Source of the DNA: CAYTYX01 sp964442325
Lineage (GTDB): Bacteria; Patescibacteriota; Saccharimonadia; Saccharimonadales; UBA10212
Length of the DNA: 33,179 nt
NCBI GenBank assembly: GCA_964442325.1
Contig: CAYTYX010000003.1
Coordinates: 1-33,179, forward strand
Direction of reading: 5' to 3'
Shown: positions 1-7,851 of the stretch, piece after piece
How the letters are laid out: each line of letters starts with the position of its first letter
How positions within the stretch are numbered: the stretch's first letter is position 1
Program-made: the position numbers and the translations under genes
Notes under the pieces: model-generated
What the model saw: only the letters and a program-made list of their open reading frames with translations
The model's database searches: none
Told to the model about the DNA's origin: nothing

Positions 1-128
1 AGATCCTCAACTTCAGCAAATGCATTACTAGCTATATAGGAGGCTGGATATTCAAGAACACCTGACAATTCGCCAAACAAGTAACTGTAATAGGATAGAC
101 TTGTTGGCGACGAATATTCACCACTCAT
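1..128 (-). CDS. Hypothetical protein, N-terminal part (runs off window)
   Basis: An open frame starts with ATG at 128 and stays open for 42 codons to the left edge. The visible residues begin MSGEYSSPTSLSYYSY and are rich in Ser and Tyr, with no signal peptide, membrane span or motif that I recognise. It is divergent from the thioredoxin-like gene at 199, with 70 bp between the two starts, which fits a shared promoter region. No Shine-Dalgarno sequence is seen before the ATG, as for most first genes in this window. The function is unknown and the call rests only on the open frame and the divergent layout. Confidence 0.5.
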   Translation of the reverse strand, partial: MSGEYSSPTSLSYYSYLFGELSGVLEYPASYIASNAFAEVED

Positions 129-186
129 AATCTAACCCTACACACTATCCAGCAGTTCCTCAAGGTTAAGCAATTAAGCTATTTGC

Positions 187-192
187 TAGAAT
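187..192 (+). promoter_or_regulatory. -10 box (TAGAAT) of the thioredoxin-like gene
   Basis: TGC-TAGAAT is an extended -10 element. It ends 6 nt before the ATG at 199, so the transcript would be essentially leaderless. No good -35 box is visible. Confidence 0.5.
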
Positions 193-198
193 GAATGT

Positions 199-465
199 AT
201 GAAGGTTGTGGTTTTATATCATACGGCAAGTGAGGGCGCTCTAGAGGTCGAAACATATGCTCGTGAGTACTCAAGACTACAACCAGGCAATAAACTGGAG
301 TTAGTAAGCCTGGAAACACCGGCCGGTGCCAATATGGCTCAGCTTTACGCAATAAACAATTATCCGGCAATTTTGGCAATGAGCAACGACGGTAGCCTGC
401 TGCGTTTATGGGAAGGCATGCCACTGCCGCTGATGAGCGAGCTAACAGCTTATTCTAGCCAATAA
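199..465 (+). CDS. Thioredoxin-fold protein without CxxC
   Basis: This 88-residue protein has the pattern of a small thioredoxin/glutaredoxin fold. It has a hydrophobic first strand (KVVVLYHT), an alpha helix, a second strand (LELVSLE), then a helix followed by the cis-proline signature region NNYPAILAM and a final strand with a turn. The redox CxxC motif is absent: the residues after the first strand are HTASEG, and the protein contains no cysteine. It is therefore unlikely to be a disulfide reductase and may be a binding or scaffold member of the fold. It precedes rplU by 63 bp. The family assignment comes from pattern reading only; the molecular role is unknown. Confidence 0.7.
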   Translation: MKVVVLYHTASEGALEVETYAREYSRLQPGNKLELVSLETPAGANMAQLYAINNYPAILAMSNDGSLLRLWEGMPLPLMSELTAYSSQ

Positions 466-479
466 AGCTAGGCTTTACA

Positions 480-507
480 GAGAGGGGCTTATCTGTTAAG
501 CTCTCTT
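480..507 (+). promoter_or_regulatory. Hairpin upstream of rplU (possible leader or terminator)
   Basis: GGGGCTT and AAGCTCTC can pair around the loop ATCTGTT, in the gap before rplU. It may be the 3' end signal of the preceding gene or an L21 leader structure. A TATAAG box at 516-521, 7 nt before the rplU ATG, offers an alternative leaderless start, in which case the hairpin would lie upstream of the transcript. Confidence 0.4.
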
Positions 508-528
508 GAGGTATTTATAAGATTTTCA

Positions 529-837
529 ATGAAAAAAGCAGTCATTTCTACCGGTAGCAAGCAGTATTTAGTGGCCGAAGGCGAGACGCTAGAGGTCGAG
601 TTGCTTAATTCAGATAAAAAAACGGCCGATTTTGAGGCGCTTTTAGTTATAGACGGCGAAAAGATTAGTGTTGGTAAGCCGGTGGTAGAAGGCGCTAAAG
701 TCAGCGCCGAGATTGTAGAGGCCGAGGTAAAAGGTGATAAAGTAGTAGCCATCCGCTATAAAGCCAAAAAACGCGTTAAAAAAGTCCGCGGCCATCGCCA
801 ACGCCATAGCCTGATTAAAATTACTTCCATCAAATAA
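529..837 (+). CDS. rplU: 50S ribosomal protein L21
   Basis: The 102-residue length and sequence match bacterial L21, a large-subunit protein that binds 23S rRNA. Visible hallmarks are the N-terminal strand AVISTGSKQYLVAEGE, the middle region with DGEKISVGKP and GAKVSAEIVE, and the basic C-terminal KKRVKKVRGHRQRHSLIKI that contacts rRNA. The usual partner rpmA (L27) is not adjacent; it lies at 32780-33052 on the other strand. The start ATG is preceded by a U-rich stretch rather than a Shine-Dalgarno sequence. Confidence 0.97.
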   Translation: MKKAVISTGSKQYLVAEGETLEVELLNSDKKTADFEALLVIDGEKISVGKPVVEGAKVSAEIVEAEVKGDKVVAIRYKAKKRVKKVRGHRQRHSLIKITSIK

Positions 838-862
838 AGCTAGCGGTTAAGTGCCCAAAATG

Positions 863-884
863 TTAAGCTATTAGTAATAGCTAA
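863..884. promoter_or_regulatory. Inverted repeat upstream of parA
   Basis: TTA-A-GCTATT and AATAGC-TAA form a near-perfect palindrome around AGT, 24 bp before the parA ATG and 25 bp after the rplU stop. It has no T-run, so it looks more like an operator than a terminator. ParA-type proteins often autoregulate, which makes ParA/ParB binding a possible but untested reading. A weak -10 (TAAACT, 891-896) lies just downstream. Confidence 0.35.
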
Positions 885-907
885 CAGGTGTAAACTTAAA
901 CAAAAAC

Positions 908-1669
908 ATGCCTAGAATAATCGCGCTAACCAATCAAAAAGGCGGGGTAGGTAAAACTACTACTACGATTAATCTAGCCGCTTATCTGGCCCGGGCCGGC
1001 CATAAAATTTTAATAATTGATGCTGACCCACAAGGTAACGCCACCGGTGGGTTGGGGATTGATAAAGCTAACTTGCGTCTGGGCCTGTACGACGTGTTAG
1101 TTGGCACAACTCCGGCCGCGCAGGCAATTTTGCCTACCAAGCGGCCAAATCTGTCGATTTTGCCCTCCAATGCTAATTTGGCCGGTGCCGAGGTACAAAT
1201 GGTTGGCACCGAACGCCGTGAATTCCGACTCAAACAAGTACTAGATGATATTACCTATGATCTGGTGCTGATTGATTGTCCGCCCAGCCTAGGCTTACTG
1301 ACCGTTAACGCCCTTACGGCCGCCAGCGACATTCTTATACCGGTCCAGACCGAATATTACGCGCTAGAAGGCCTAAGTCAGCTGCTTAGCGTTATCCAGC
1401 AGGTCCGGGCAGGGCTCAATCCAGAGCTCAATCTGCTAGGATTAGTAATGACTATGTACGATAACCGCACAAGCCTGGCTCCCCAGATTAAGCAAGAACT
1501 AGAGAATCACTTTGGCGATAAGCTATTTGAGGTGGTCGTACCGCGCAATGTCCGCTTGGCCGAGGCGCCCAGTTTTGGGCGAACGATCGTCGAGCACGAC
1601 CGTTGGAGCCGGGGCGCCCGAGCTTACAAGGCATTAGCCAAAGAACTAGAGAGGAGGCTAAATGGCTAG
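908..1669 (+). CDS. parA: ParA/Soj chromosome partitioning ATPase
   Basis: This 253-residue deviant Walker ATPase should act with ParB in segregation of the origin region. Seen directly: the deviant Walker A motif KGGVGKTTTT at residues 11-20 with its signature lysine; the A' motif IIDADPQGNATGG; the Walker B-like strand VLIDCPPSLGLLT; and the C-terminal PRNVRLAEAPSFG region typical of Soj. The gene overlaps parB by 8 nt, so the two are translationally linked. No Shine-Dalgarno is obvious, and the ATG sits 11 nt after a TAAACT box. The length is standard for chromosomal Soj-type ParA rather than plasmid ParA with an N-terminal HTH. Confidence 0.96.
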   Translation: MPRIIALTNQKGGVGKTTTTINLAAYLARAGHKILIIDADPQGNATGGLGIDKANLRLGLYDVLVGTTPAAQAILPTKRPNLSILPSNANLAGAEVQMVGTERREFRLKQVLDDITYDLVLIDCPPSLGLLTVNALTAASDILIPVQTEYYALEGLSQLLSVIQQVRAGLNPELNLLGLVMTMYDNRTSLAPQIKQELENHFGDKLFEVVVPRNVRLAEAPSFGRTIVEHDRWSRGARAYKALAKELERRLNG

Positions 1670-2522
1670 GCAAAGTTTAGGGCGGGGGTTCGATTCATTA
1701 ATTCCCAAAGACATCGACAAGTCGATTCTGGAAGAAGACCTGCAGCGCATACAAAAATTACTCATCACTGATGTAGTGCCAAATCCCGACCAACCACGCC
1801 GCGAAATGGACCCGGCGCTACTTGCCGAATTAAGCAGCTCAATCAAACGCCACGGTGTGCTGCAACCTATCATTGTAGTCAGGGGAAATGGCGGCCAAAG
1901 CTACATAATCGTAGCTGGCGAGCGCCGCTGGCGGGCCGCTCAAGCTGCCGGGCTAACGCGTATACCGGCAATTGTACGATCTTTGCAAGAGCTGGAAAGG
2001 ATAGAGCTGTCTCTGATTGAAAATATCCAGCGGGTTGATTTGTCGCCTCTAGACCAAGCTTTATCGTTGTATCGTTTGCAACACCAATTTAATATGACTC
2101 TAGATGAAATAGCCAAAAAACTAGGCAAAGCTTCCAGTACGGTTAGTAACCTTATCCGTTTATTGCAATTGCCAGAGTCAGCACGACAAGCGCTAAGTAG
2201 CGGCAAGATATCGGAAGGTCATGCCCGGGCGGTTCTGGCCCTCAAGCATAACCCAGCTCTTCAAGAGAAGTTATTAACGAGTATTTTGGACAACGGCTGG
2301 ACCGTCAGGCAAGCCGAGCAGTTTGTGATTGATGCCCGCGAAGGTACCCGCAAGCTACAATTCGACGAGCTGACTGTCGAGCAAGCGGCGTTTGTTAAAA
2401 AAGCGGCCGGGCGCCTAGGCTTTCCGGTCGAAATTAAGCGCGGTAGTCGTGGCGGCCGGATCATTATTAAGTTCAAATCCGACGCCGACTTGCAATCAAT
2501 AGCGTCTAAGCTTGGCAACTAG
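1662..2522 (+). CDS. parB: ParB/Spo0J chromosome partitioning protein
   Basis: This is a 286-residue DNA-binding CTPase partner of ParA. The N-terminal segment ARQSLGRGFDSLIP is the usual ParA-interacting start. The ParB/Srx nuclease-like CTP-binding domain follows, with NPDQPRR and the GERRWRAAQAAG motif. Next come LIENIQRVDLSPLDQA and a helix-turn-helix (TLDEIAKKLGKASSTVSNLIRLLQLP), then a C-terminal dimerisation domain. The ATG at 1662 overlaps the parA end and is preceded by GAGAGGAGG, a good SD. No parS site matching the classic TGTTNCACGTGAAACA was seen in the window. It is convergent with lepB, with 30 bp between the stops. Confidence 0.96.
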   Translation: MARQSLGRGFDSLIPKDIDKSILEEDLQRIQKLLITDVVPNPDQPRREMDPALLAELSSSIKRHGVLQPIIVVRGNGGQSYIIVAGERRWRAAQAAGLTRIPAIVRSLQELERIELSLIENIQRVDLSPLDQALSLYRLQHQFNMTLDEIAKKLGKASSTVSNLIRLLQLPESARQALSSGKISEGHARAVLALKHNPALQEKLLTSILDNGWTVRQAEQFVIDAREGTRKLQFDELTVEQAAFVKKAAGRLGFPVEIKRGSRGGRIIIKFKSDADLQSIASKLGN

Positions 2523-2552
2523 TCCGAGAAAATAATTAGCTCAAGTGCTTTT

Positions 2553-3167
2553 TTAGAACACGTGTCGCTGGCTAAATGGCGCTAGTCTTAGCACTAATTT
2601 GCCAATGATTTGGCTGGCGTCGATCGGCCCAAAAATATGCGAGTCGGTTGAATTAGTGCGGTTGTCGCCAGACACAAATAGCTGAGTCGGCCCGAGCGTA
2701 ATATCAATGTCGCCGGGTGAATTAGTATCGGCCAAGCTCCATCCAGACATATCGGGATTAAAACCACTAGGGTTAGCGGCATTATATATAGTTATCTGTC
2801 CGCCACTTATTACTACCCGATCACCGGGCAAACCAATAACACGCTTAATTAACTGCTTACTCTCGGGCGACGGAGAATTAAAAGTGCCAACTTCGTTAAA
2901 GACGATAATGTCGCCGCGGTGGGGAATATAGGCATGCCCAGTAATGCGCGACCAAGTGCGCGGTATTTTATCTATGACCAGCCGGTCGTTATTTTGCAGG
3001 GTATTTTCCATACTCTCACCGTCTACCCGGTAAGACTGGAAGACAAACAGGGTAATAATGAGCGCTAATAAAATTGCTCCAGCAATAACGCTAAAATTAG
3101 CCAACCAACCCTTGGGCCGGGCAGGGTTCTCGGATGGTTTACGGGTAGGTAATTTGAATTTAATCAC
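2553..3167 (-). CDS. lepB: Signal peptidase I
   Basis: This is an S26 membrane protease that cleaves Sec signal peptides outside the membrane. A single N-terminal membrane span (about 26-44) is followed by the catalytic serine in YRVDGESMENTL (Ser52 from the chosen start), the catalytic lysine in KQLIKRVIGLPGD (Lys108) and the C-terminal box SGDNRTNSTDSHIFGPI. The length of about 204 residues is usual. I choose GTG at 3167 because TATAAT lies at 3174-3179 and the expected transcription start falls on this GTG. A TTG at 3173 in the same frame would add two residues. It is divergent from the LCP gene, and the exported proteins of the neighbourhood are plausible substrates. Confidence 0.95.
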   Translation of the reverse strand: MIKFKLPTRKPSENPARPKGWLANFSVIAGAILLALIITLFVFQSYRVDGESMENTLQNNDRLVIDKIPRTWSRITGHAYIPHRGDIIVFNEVGTFNSPSPESKQLIKRVIGLPGDRVVISGGQITIYNAANPSGFNPDMSGWSLADTNSPGDIDITLGPTQLFVSGDNRTNSTDSHIFGPIDASQIIGKLVLRLAPFSQRHVF

Positions 3168-3173
3168 TCTCAA

Positions 3174-3179
3174 ATTATA
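3174..3179 (-). promoter_or_regulatory. -10 box (TATAAT) of lepB
   Basis: A consensus TATAAT on the minus strand ends 6 nt before the GTG start of lepB, with TTG directly after it. This points to a leaderless mRNA starting with GUG. Confidence 0.6.
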
Positions 3180-3217
3180 CAGATATAAATGGCTGCATAA
3201 ACATTTTTGAGCTTTGC

Positions 3218-3223
3218 TATACT
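3218..3223 (+). promoter_or_regulatory. Extended -10 box (TGC-TATACT) of the LCP gene
   Basis: TGCTATACT lies 43 nt before the ATG at 3267. The predicted leader is about 37 nt, one of the few clear leaders in the window. Confidence 0.5.
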
Positions 3224-3266
3224 AGATTGGTACTGCAAAAAGCTCTACTACTGCTACTTTTGATTC

Positions 3267-5000
3267 ATGAAAGCTAAATCTACCGCGACAAAACGGAAAA
3301 AACAGTCGGCCCAATCGGTTGACGGCATATTGCCATCTAATCATTCTTATCAGCCTTCGGGAACAATTGCTCGCCCGTCTCTGGGTGAGCTGGGCTATAA
3401 AATGGATGGTTTTTATCCACAGCGGGCCACCAATGAGCTTGGCCGTGCCGCCGGAGCGGCAGCGATTACTTCAGACCAAAGTTTAAACGAGGTCTTAAGC
3501 GACGCAAGCACCCAACCTAAGGCTTTACCCGAGGCTGATGCTAAAAAGCGACGCCGGTTGCCCCACTTACGGCTGCTGCCCAGGCGCCGCAAGGCCCGTG
3601 AGAATAAACAGCGGACCCGCAAACAAAAAATCCTACGCCGAAGCGGCATAGCCGCTATTATTTTGGCCATAGCCGTAGGCGGCTATTTTGGCTTTAAATT
3701 CTGGCAATCAACTCACGGTGTGTTTCATAGCGGCGGTACTTCGGCCGGTTTGTCCGAGTGTAAAGACATAAACCAGCTTAAGAAAGAGGGCGACTGCCGC
3801 ATAAACGTCTTATTGCTGGGGATTGGCGGTCCCGGTCACGATGGGCCCGACCTAACTGACACAATTATGCTGGCCAGTATCGACCCAATCAATAATTCGG
3901 TGGCATTGCTATCAATACCACGTGATTTGTGGGTAGAGGTCCCCGGCTATGGTCCCCAAAAAATTAACCAAGCCTACTACGATGGCAAAACTTATTCAAA
4001 ATCCAAAAATCTGACTCAGCAAAAGCGCGATGGCTTAAAATTACTAGACGAAACGCTCCAGCCGATTATCGGCTTAAACATCAACTATCACGTAATTGTT
4101 GACTTCGCGGCTTTTAAGGGCGCAGTTAATGATCTGGGTGGCGTGAGTATTAACGTGACTTCAGACGAACTAAACTTTCCCTTTGGCGCCGCTGTCCATA
4201 CCGAACTCTACGATCCCACAATCGCCTGGGAAAATAATAATAATCCGGTCATAGCTAAAAAGGGCTTGCAGACGATGAATGGCCAGCAGGCTCTTCTTTT
4301 TGCCCGTAGCCGTGAGACTAGCTCCGACTTTGCCCGCAGCCAGCGCCAACGGGCCATAATGGTGGCTATCGGCAATAAAGTTCTAAGTCTTGGCACCTTC
4401 AGTAATCCGGTGCGGATTTCGCAGCTGCTGACCACCTTTGGCAGCAATGTCTTTACTGATTTATCGCTAGGCAACGTCAAACCACTCTACAGCCTCGGTT
4501 CGCGTATACCTTCTCAAGATATTACTTCTTTAGATTTGGCGACTATCCCCGGGAATCTGGTGACTACCGGCAGCGTCGGCGCGGCATCAGTTGTTCTGCC
4601 TACAGCTGGCCTATTTAACTACTCGCAAATTCTTCCTTACGTTCGGGCTTCGCTACGGGATGGCTATTTAGCGAAAGAGAACGCGCAAGTTGAAGTTTAT
4701 AACGCGACATCGGCTTCTGGTGTCGCCGCTCAAACGGCCCAGACACTGCGGTCGTTTGGCTACCGGGTGACAACCGTCGATAGCGCCCCGCACCAGACCG
4801 ACCCAGCCACCACCACGCTGGTAGATTTGTCCGGGGGAAGCGATAAATACACCCGCCACTATTTAGAGATGCGGTTTAAAACCTCGGCCGTGACCACGCT
4901 GCCCAGTGAGTTTGGCATCAAGCCCAAAGCTGGAGCTGACTTTGTTATAATACTGGGGCAAGATGCTTCAGCTTCCACAACCGCTACACCGGCTAACTAA
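3267..5000 (+). CDS. LytR-CpsA-Psr (LCP) family protein with LytR_C domain
   Basis: LCP enzymes transfer lipid-linked glycopolymers to peptidoglycan or protein outside the cell. This 577-residue protein has a long basic cytoplasmic tail (1-125, including several RRR/KRRR clusters) and one membrane span at about 127-146. The LCP catalytic domain follows, with LLLGIGGPG, DLTDTIML, the arginine motif SIPRDLWV, KINQAYY and the conserved LLFARSRETSSDFARSQRQ. A LytR_C domain begins near VEVYNATSASGVA. The large cytoplasmic tail is longer than in most LCP proteins and may be a regulatory platform. A 38-bp overlap with the next gene shows tight packing. Which glycopolymer is attached cannot be read from the sequence. 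Confidence 0.93.
   Translation: MKAKSTATKRKKQSAQSVDGILPSNHSYQPSGTIARPSLGELGYKMDGFYPQRATNELGRAAGAAAITSDQSLNEVLSDASTQPKALPEADAKKRRRLPHLRLLPRRRKARENKQRTRKQKILRRSGIAAIILAIAVGGYFGFKFWQSTHGVFHSGGTSAGLSECKDINQLKKEGDCRINVLLLGIGGPGHDGPDLTDTIMLASIDPINNSVALLSIPRDLWVEVPGYGPQKINQAYYDGKTYSKSKNLTQQKRDGLKLLDETLQPIIGLNINYHVIVDFAAFKGAVNDLGGVSINVTSDELNFPFGAAVHTELYDPTIAWENNNNPVIAKKGLQTMNGQQALLFARSRETSSDFARSQRQRAIMVAIGNKVLSLGTFSNPVRISQLLTTFGSNVFTDLSLGNVKPLYSLGSRIPSQDITSLDLATIPGNLVTTGSVGAASVVLPTAGLFNYSQILPYVRASLRDGYLAKENAQVEVYNATSASGVAAQTAQTLRSFGYRVTTVDSAPHQTDPATTTLVDLSGGSDKYTRHYLEMRFKTSAVTTLPSEFGIKPKAGADFVIILGQDASASTTATPAN
4946..4951 (+). promoter_or_regulatory. Internal extended -10 box (TGT-TATAAT) for the 4963 gene
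   Basis: A consensus TATAAT with an upstream TG lies inside the LCP coding end, 11 nt before the ATG at 4963. It would let the membrane protein be transcribed separately from the LCP gene. Confidence 0.5.
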
Positions 5001-5742
5001 TATCACTATCGCTCGGCGACCGCGCCGTGGTTTTTCTAACTTGGCGCACATTATCTTAACCGTAATGCTGCCAATTCTAGCCTACGTCTTAGTGCGGATT
5101 GATTTTGTGGCCGTTGCTATCGGTCTAGTTATTTTAAGCAAATGGCGGATGTTTGCCGTCAGGCCACGTTATTGGCTAGCCAACCTAGTAAGTAATAGTA
5201 TCGACATCCTGGTGGCCACTAGCTTGATTTTATTTATGGCCAACACGGGCGAGCAGTGGTGGCAACTGTTTTGGATGGGCGTTTATATGCTTTGGACGGT
5301 AGTTCTTAAGCCCCGGTCTGACACATTGAGTGTCTCGGCTCAAGCGATGCTTGGCCAGTTGATTGCCTTGAGTGCGCTATATTTGAAATTTGGCGCCAGC
5401 TCGACAGTCTGGCTGGTGCTTGGGACTTGGTTAATCGCTTACGCCGCCGCGCGGCATTTTCTGACTAGTTTCGAAGAACCGCATGCCGCCTTAATCGCCC
5501 ACGTTTGGGCATATTTTGCCGCTTCACTAGCGTATATTTTGGGTCACTGGCTGATATTTTATGGCGTGGTAGCTCAAATAGTGGTGATTTTGGCCACTGT
5601 AGGCTACGGCACGGCTGCTTTTTATTATTTGGATGCCACCGGCCGTACCAACTTGCTGGTTCGGCGCGAGCTACTGGCAATAATGGGTGCTATCCTGACT
5701 CTAATAATTGTTTTATCAAACTGGAAGGGCGTGACACTTTAG
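4963..5742 (+). CDS. Polytopic membrane protein, function unknown
   Basis: A 259-residue protein made almost entirely of hydrophobic segments, with roughly eight membrane spans from about residue 28 to the C-terminus. A short amphipathic basic N-terminus (RRPRRG) precedes the first span, which fits a cytoplasmic N-terminus. Many Trp and Tyr residues sit at predicted span ends. No catalytic or transporter motif is recognised. The start overlaps the LCP gene by 38 bp and has its own -10 box, so the pairing with LCP is positional rather than strictly operonic. It lies between an LCP protein and an HtrA protease, which suggests an envelope role, but this is inference. Confidence 0.8.
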   Translation: MLQLPQPLHRLTNITIARRPRRGFSNLAHIILTVMLPILAYVLVRIDFVAVAIGLVILSKWRMFAVRPRYWLANLVSNSIDILVATSLILFMANTGEQWWQLFWMGVYMLWTVVLKPRSDTLSVSAQAMLGQLIALSALYLKFGASSTVWLVLGTWLIAYAAARHFLTSFEEPHAALIAHVWAYFAASLAYILGHWLIFYGVVAQIVVILATVGYGTAAFYYLDATGRTNLLVRRELLAIMGAILTLIIVLSNWKGVTL

Positions 5743-5771
5743 ATTTTCAGCTAAGTCTAAGCTTTGCGGAT

Positions 5772-5777
5772 TATAAA
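5772..5777 (+). promoter_or_regulatory. -10 box (TATAAA) of htrA
   Basis: TATAAA ends 8 nt before the ATG at 5786, which fits a leaderless or near-leaderless mRNA. Confidence 0.45.
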
Positions 5778-5785
5778 ATATACAA

Positions 5786-7051
5786 ATGGCACAAGCTAAC
5801 GACGAACAAATTGACCAAGCTGCCAGAAGTGGGACTTACAAAATCCCGGCCGGTTCTAGCCCAAGACTACTATCTAGGCGATTACTGCCAAGGCGCAGCT
5901 GGTCGCGCTTAAAGAGTAAATTCAGCCGCGGCGTAGTATTGCCACTAGTTTGCCTATTGCTGGGTTTTGGCGGCGGTTGGTTGGGTAGTGAGATTAACAA
6001 AAACGATACGACTTCTATGGCGGCCAAGCAGCAGTATATAAGCGATGAAAGCCAGCTAATTGCCTCTATTGCCAAAACTACCGGCCAAAGCGTGGTGAGT
6101 GTAGAGGCCACCGGCACTGTAACCTCGCAGGATATTTTTGGTTTTGCGCAATCAGCCAACCAGCAAGACGCCGGCACTGGTTTTATTATTAGTAGTGATG
6201 GCATAATCGTCACAAATCGCCATGTTGTACCGGCCGGCACTAGCAGTGTCAGCGTGACGCTGGCTGATGGCACACGCTACCATAACGTGCAGGTCCTAGG
6301 CCGCACCAGTCCGAATGATTCGCTTGATGTTGCCTTTTTGAAAATAACCAACCTTAAGGGTAAAAGTCTTGTCCCGGCAACACTGGGTGATTCGTCAAAG
6401 ATACAAGTTGGCGATCGGGTAGTAGCAATCGGTAATGCGCTGGGCCAGTTCCAAAACACTGTCACTAGCGGAATAATCTCGGGCTTTGGTCGCAGTGTTG
6501 TCGCTGGCGACCAATCCGGAGCTTCAAGCGAAAACTTGACTGATTTATTCCAAACCGACGCGGCAATAAACGAAGGTAATTCCGGCGGGCCGTTAGTAAA
6601 TATAAATGGCGAAGTAATTGGGCTCAATACTGCTATAGCTTCCGGCGCGCAGAACATCGGCTTTTCTATCCCGATTAACGATATTAAGGGGATGATTGAT
6701 GGGGTGCTTAAAACCGGCAAGCTAATGCAACCCTACTTAGGTGTTCGCTACGTCTCAATCACCAGTGATATAGCGGCCCAGTATGGCCTCAAAGTTAACC
6801 AAGGAGCATATGTATTGCCACAATCTATCAGCGGGCAGACTCCAGTAGTCGCTGGCAGCCCCGCCGCTAAAGCCGGTATTCAGGGTGGCGACATCATTAC
6901 CAAAGTAAATAATATTAATGTCGATCAAAAAACTAGTCTTAGTGGTGCGCTTGACCAGTCTAATGTGGGCGACACGGTCAACCTCACGGTTATTCGCGCC
7001 GGCAAAACTATCACCTTGCAAGCGACTTTAGCCAACACCCCCGGTAACTAA
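5786..7051 (+). CDS. htrA: HtrA/DegP-type trypsin-like serine protease with PDZ
   Basis: This is a membrane-anchored quality-control protease of the S1C family, acting outside the membrane. A basic cytoplasmic tail (1-48) precedes one membrane span at about 49-68. The protease domain shows the full triad: His146 in VTNRHVV, Asp181 in NDSLDVAFLKI and Ser266 in NEGNSGGPLVN. A single PDZ domain follows (about 310-415), with YLGVRYVSI and GSPAAKAGIQGGDIITKVNN. The length of 421 residues matches bacterial single-PDZ DegS/HtrA forms. All catalytic residues are present, so it should be active. The end overlaps the convergent prmC end by 4 nt. Confidence 0.95.
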   Translation: MAQANDEQIDQAARSGTYKIPAGSSPRLLSRRLLPRRSWSRLKSKFSRGVVLPLVCLLLGFGGGWLGSEINKNDTTSMAAKQQYISDESQLIASIAKTTGQSVVSVEATGTVTSQDIFGFAQSANQQDAGTGFIISSDGIIVTNRHVVPAGTSSVSVTLADGTRYHNVQVLGRTSPNDSLDVAFLKITNLKGKSLVPATLGDSSKIQVGDRVVAIGNALGQFQNTVTSGIISGFGRSVVAGDQSGASSENLTDLFQTDAAINEGNSGGPLVNINGEVIGLNTAIASGAQNIGFSIPINDIKGMIDGVLKTGKLMQPYLGVRYVSITSDIAAQYGLKVNQGAYVLPQSISGQTPVVAGSPAAKAGIQGGDIITKVNNINVDQKTSLSGALDQSNVGDTVNLTVIRAGKTITLQATLANTPGN

Positions 7052-7851
7052 ACGCTAAAGACTTGGATAAAGTCGCGGGCGGTTTTTAGTTTATAGCCAC
7101 TCGCATTAGCAATTTTTGCTAAAGCTTTGTGCTGGGGCGGCAGAGCTTCTGTTAAAACAAATTTGGGTTGCCAATTTAAATCTTCAATCTGCTTAAACAT
7201 TCGGCGATATAAATTTAAACCATCTGGCCCGCCAAAAATGGCAATTCGCGGCTCCATGGCCGCGGCTTCATTGATCTGCCACTTGTCTGGCACGTAGGGC
7301 AGGTTGGCCAAAATCACATTAACCGGCTGTTTAAGCGGCGCCAGCAAATCGCCTTTAATAAATTCGAGCCTGGTTTTATGAAGTTTGGCGTTTTGTTTGG
7401 CGACTGTTAAGGCTTTGCTATCAATTTCGGTCGCGACGACTTGCGAATTCGGGATTTCTAGCTTGGCTGTGATGGCTATTGCGCCGCTACCGGTGCCGAT
7501 ATCGGCTAGCCGTGGTTTTGCCGGCAGCTTTAGGCTTAGCAGTAGCTCAATCATAGTTTCTGACTCGGGTCGCGGTTCTAGTACGTGTTTATCAATTTTA
7601 AATTTTCGGCCATAAAATTCGCTGAAGCCACGGATGTAAGCCATCGGCTCATGTTTCAGCCGGCGCTTTAATTTAGAACCAAGCGTCTTTATTTGCGCGG
7701 CCGTGAGCTCAATTTCTGGGTGTGCCAGCAAATTTGCTCGATCCTTTTTAAGCTCGTCTTCAACTAAAATCAAAACATCCAAATTAGCCGACCCAATACC
7801 GACTTGATTGAGCTGCTGCTCAGCCCCGCGTAGCCACTTATTGATTTTCAC
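7048..7851 (-). CDS. prmC: Release factor glutamine methyltransferase PrmC
   Basis: PrmC methylates the glutamine of the GGQ motif of release factors using SAM. The 267-residue protein shows an N-terminal helical domain, the linker EPRPESE (the family's PRPDTE box), the SAM-binding strand and loop LADIGTGSGAIAI (115-127), an acidic residue after the second strand (TEID) and a catalytic motif NLPYVP at 183-188. The usual motif is NPPY, so the second residue is Leu here. The gene starts inside the 3' end of prfA (14-nt overlap), which links synthesis of enzyme and substrate. The assignment is strong from context and motifs. Confidence 0.94.
   Translation of the reverse strand: MKINKWLRGAEQQLNQVGIGSANLDVLILVEDELKKDRANLLAHPEIELTAAQIKTLGSKLKRRLKHEPMAYIRGFSEFYGRKFKIDKHVLEPRPESETMIELLLSLKLPAKPRLADIGTGSGAIAITAKLEIPNSQVVATEIDSKALTVAKQNAKLHKTRLEFIKGDLLAPLKQPVNVILANLPYVPDKWQINEAAAMEPRIAIFGGPDGLNLYRRMFKQIEDLNWQPKFVLTEALPPQHKALAKIANASGYKLKTARDFIQVFSV

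Noticed and set aside
1685..1710. tRNA T-arm-like GGTTCGATTC
   Set aside because: It is within parB codons and no acceptor, D or anticodon arm surrounds it.
2556..2570. CACGTG-containing site as a parS candidate
   Set aside because: Only the central CACGTG fits; the flanking TGTTTC/GAAACA arms are missing, and it lies in the lepB coding end.
5505..5912. 135-residue plus-strand frame between the membrane protein and htrA
   Set aside because: It overlaps both real genes in another frame and lacks coding features.
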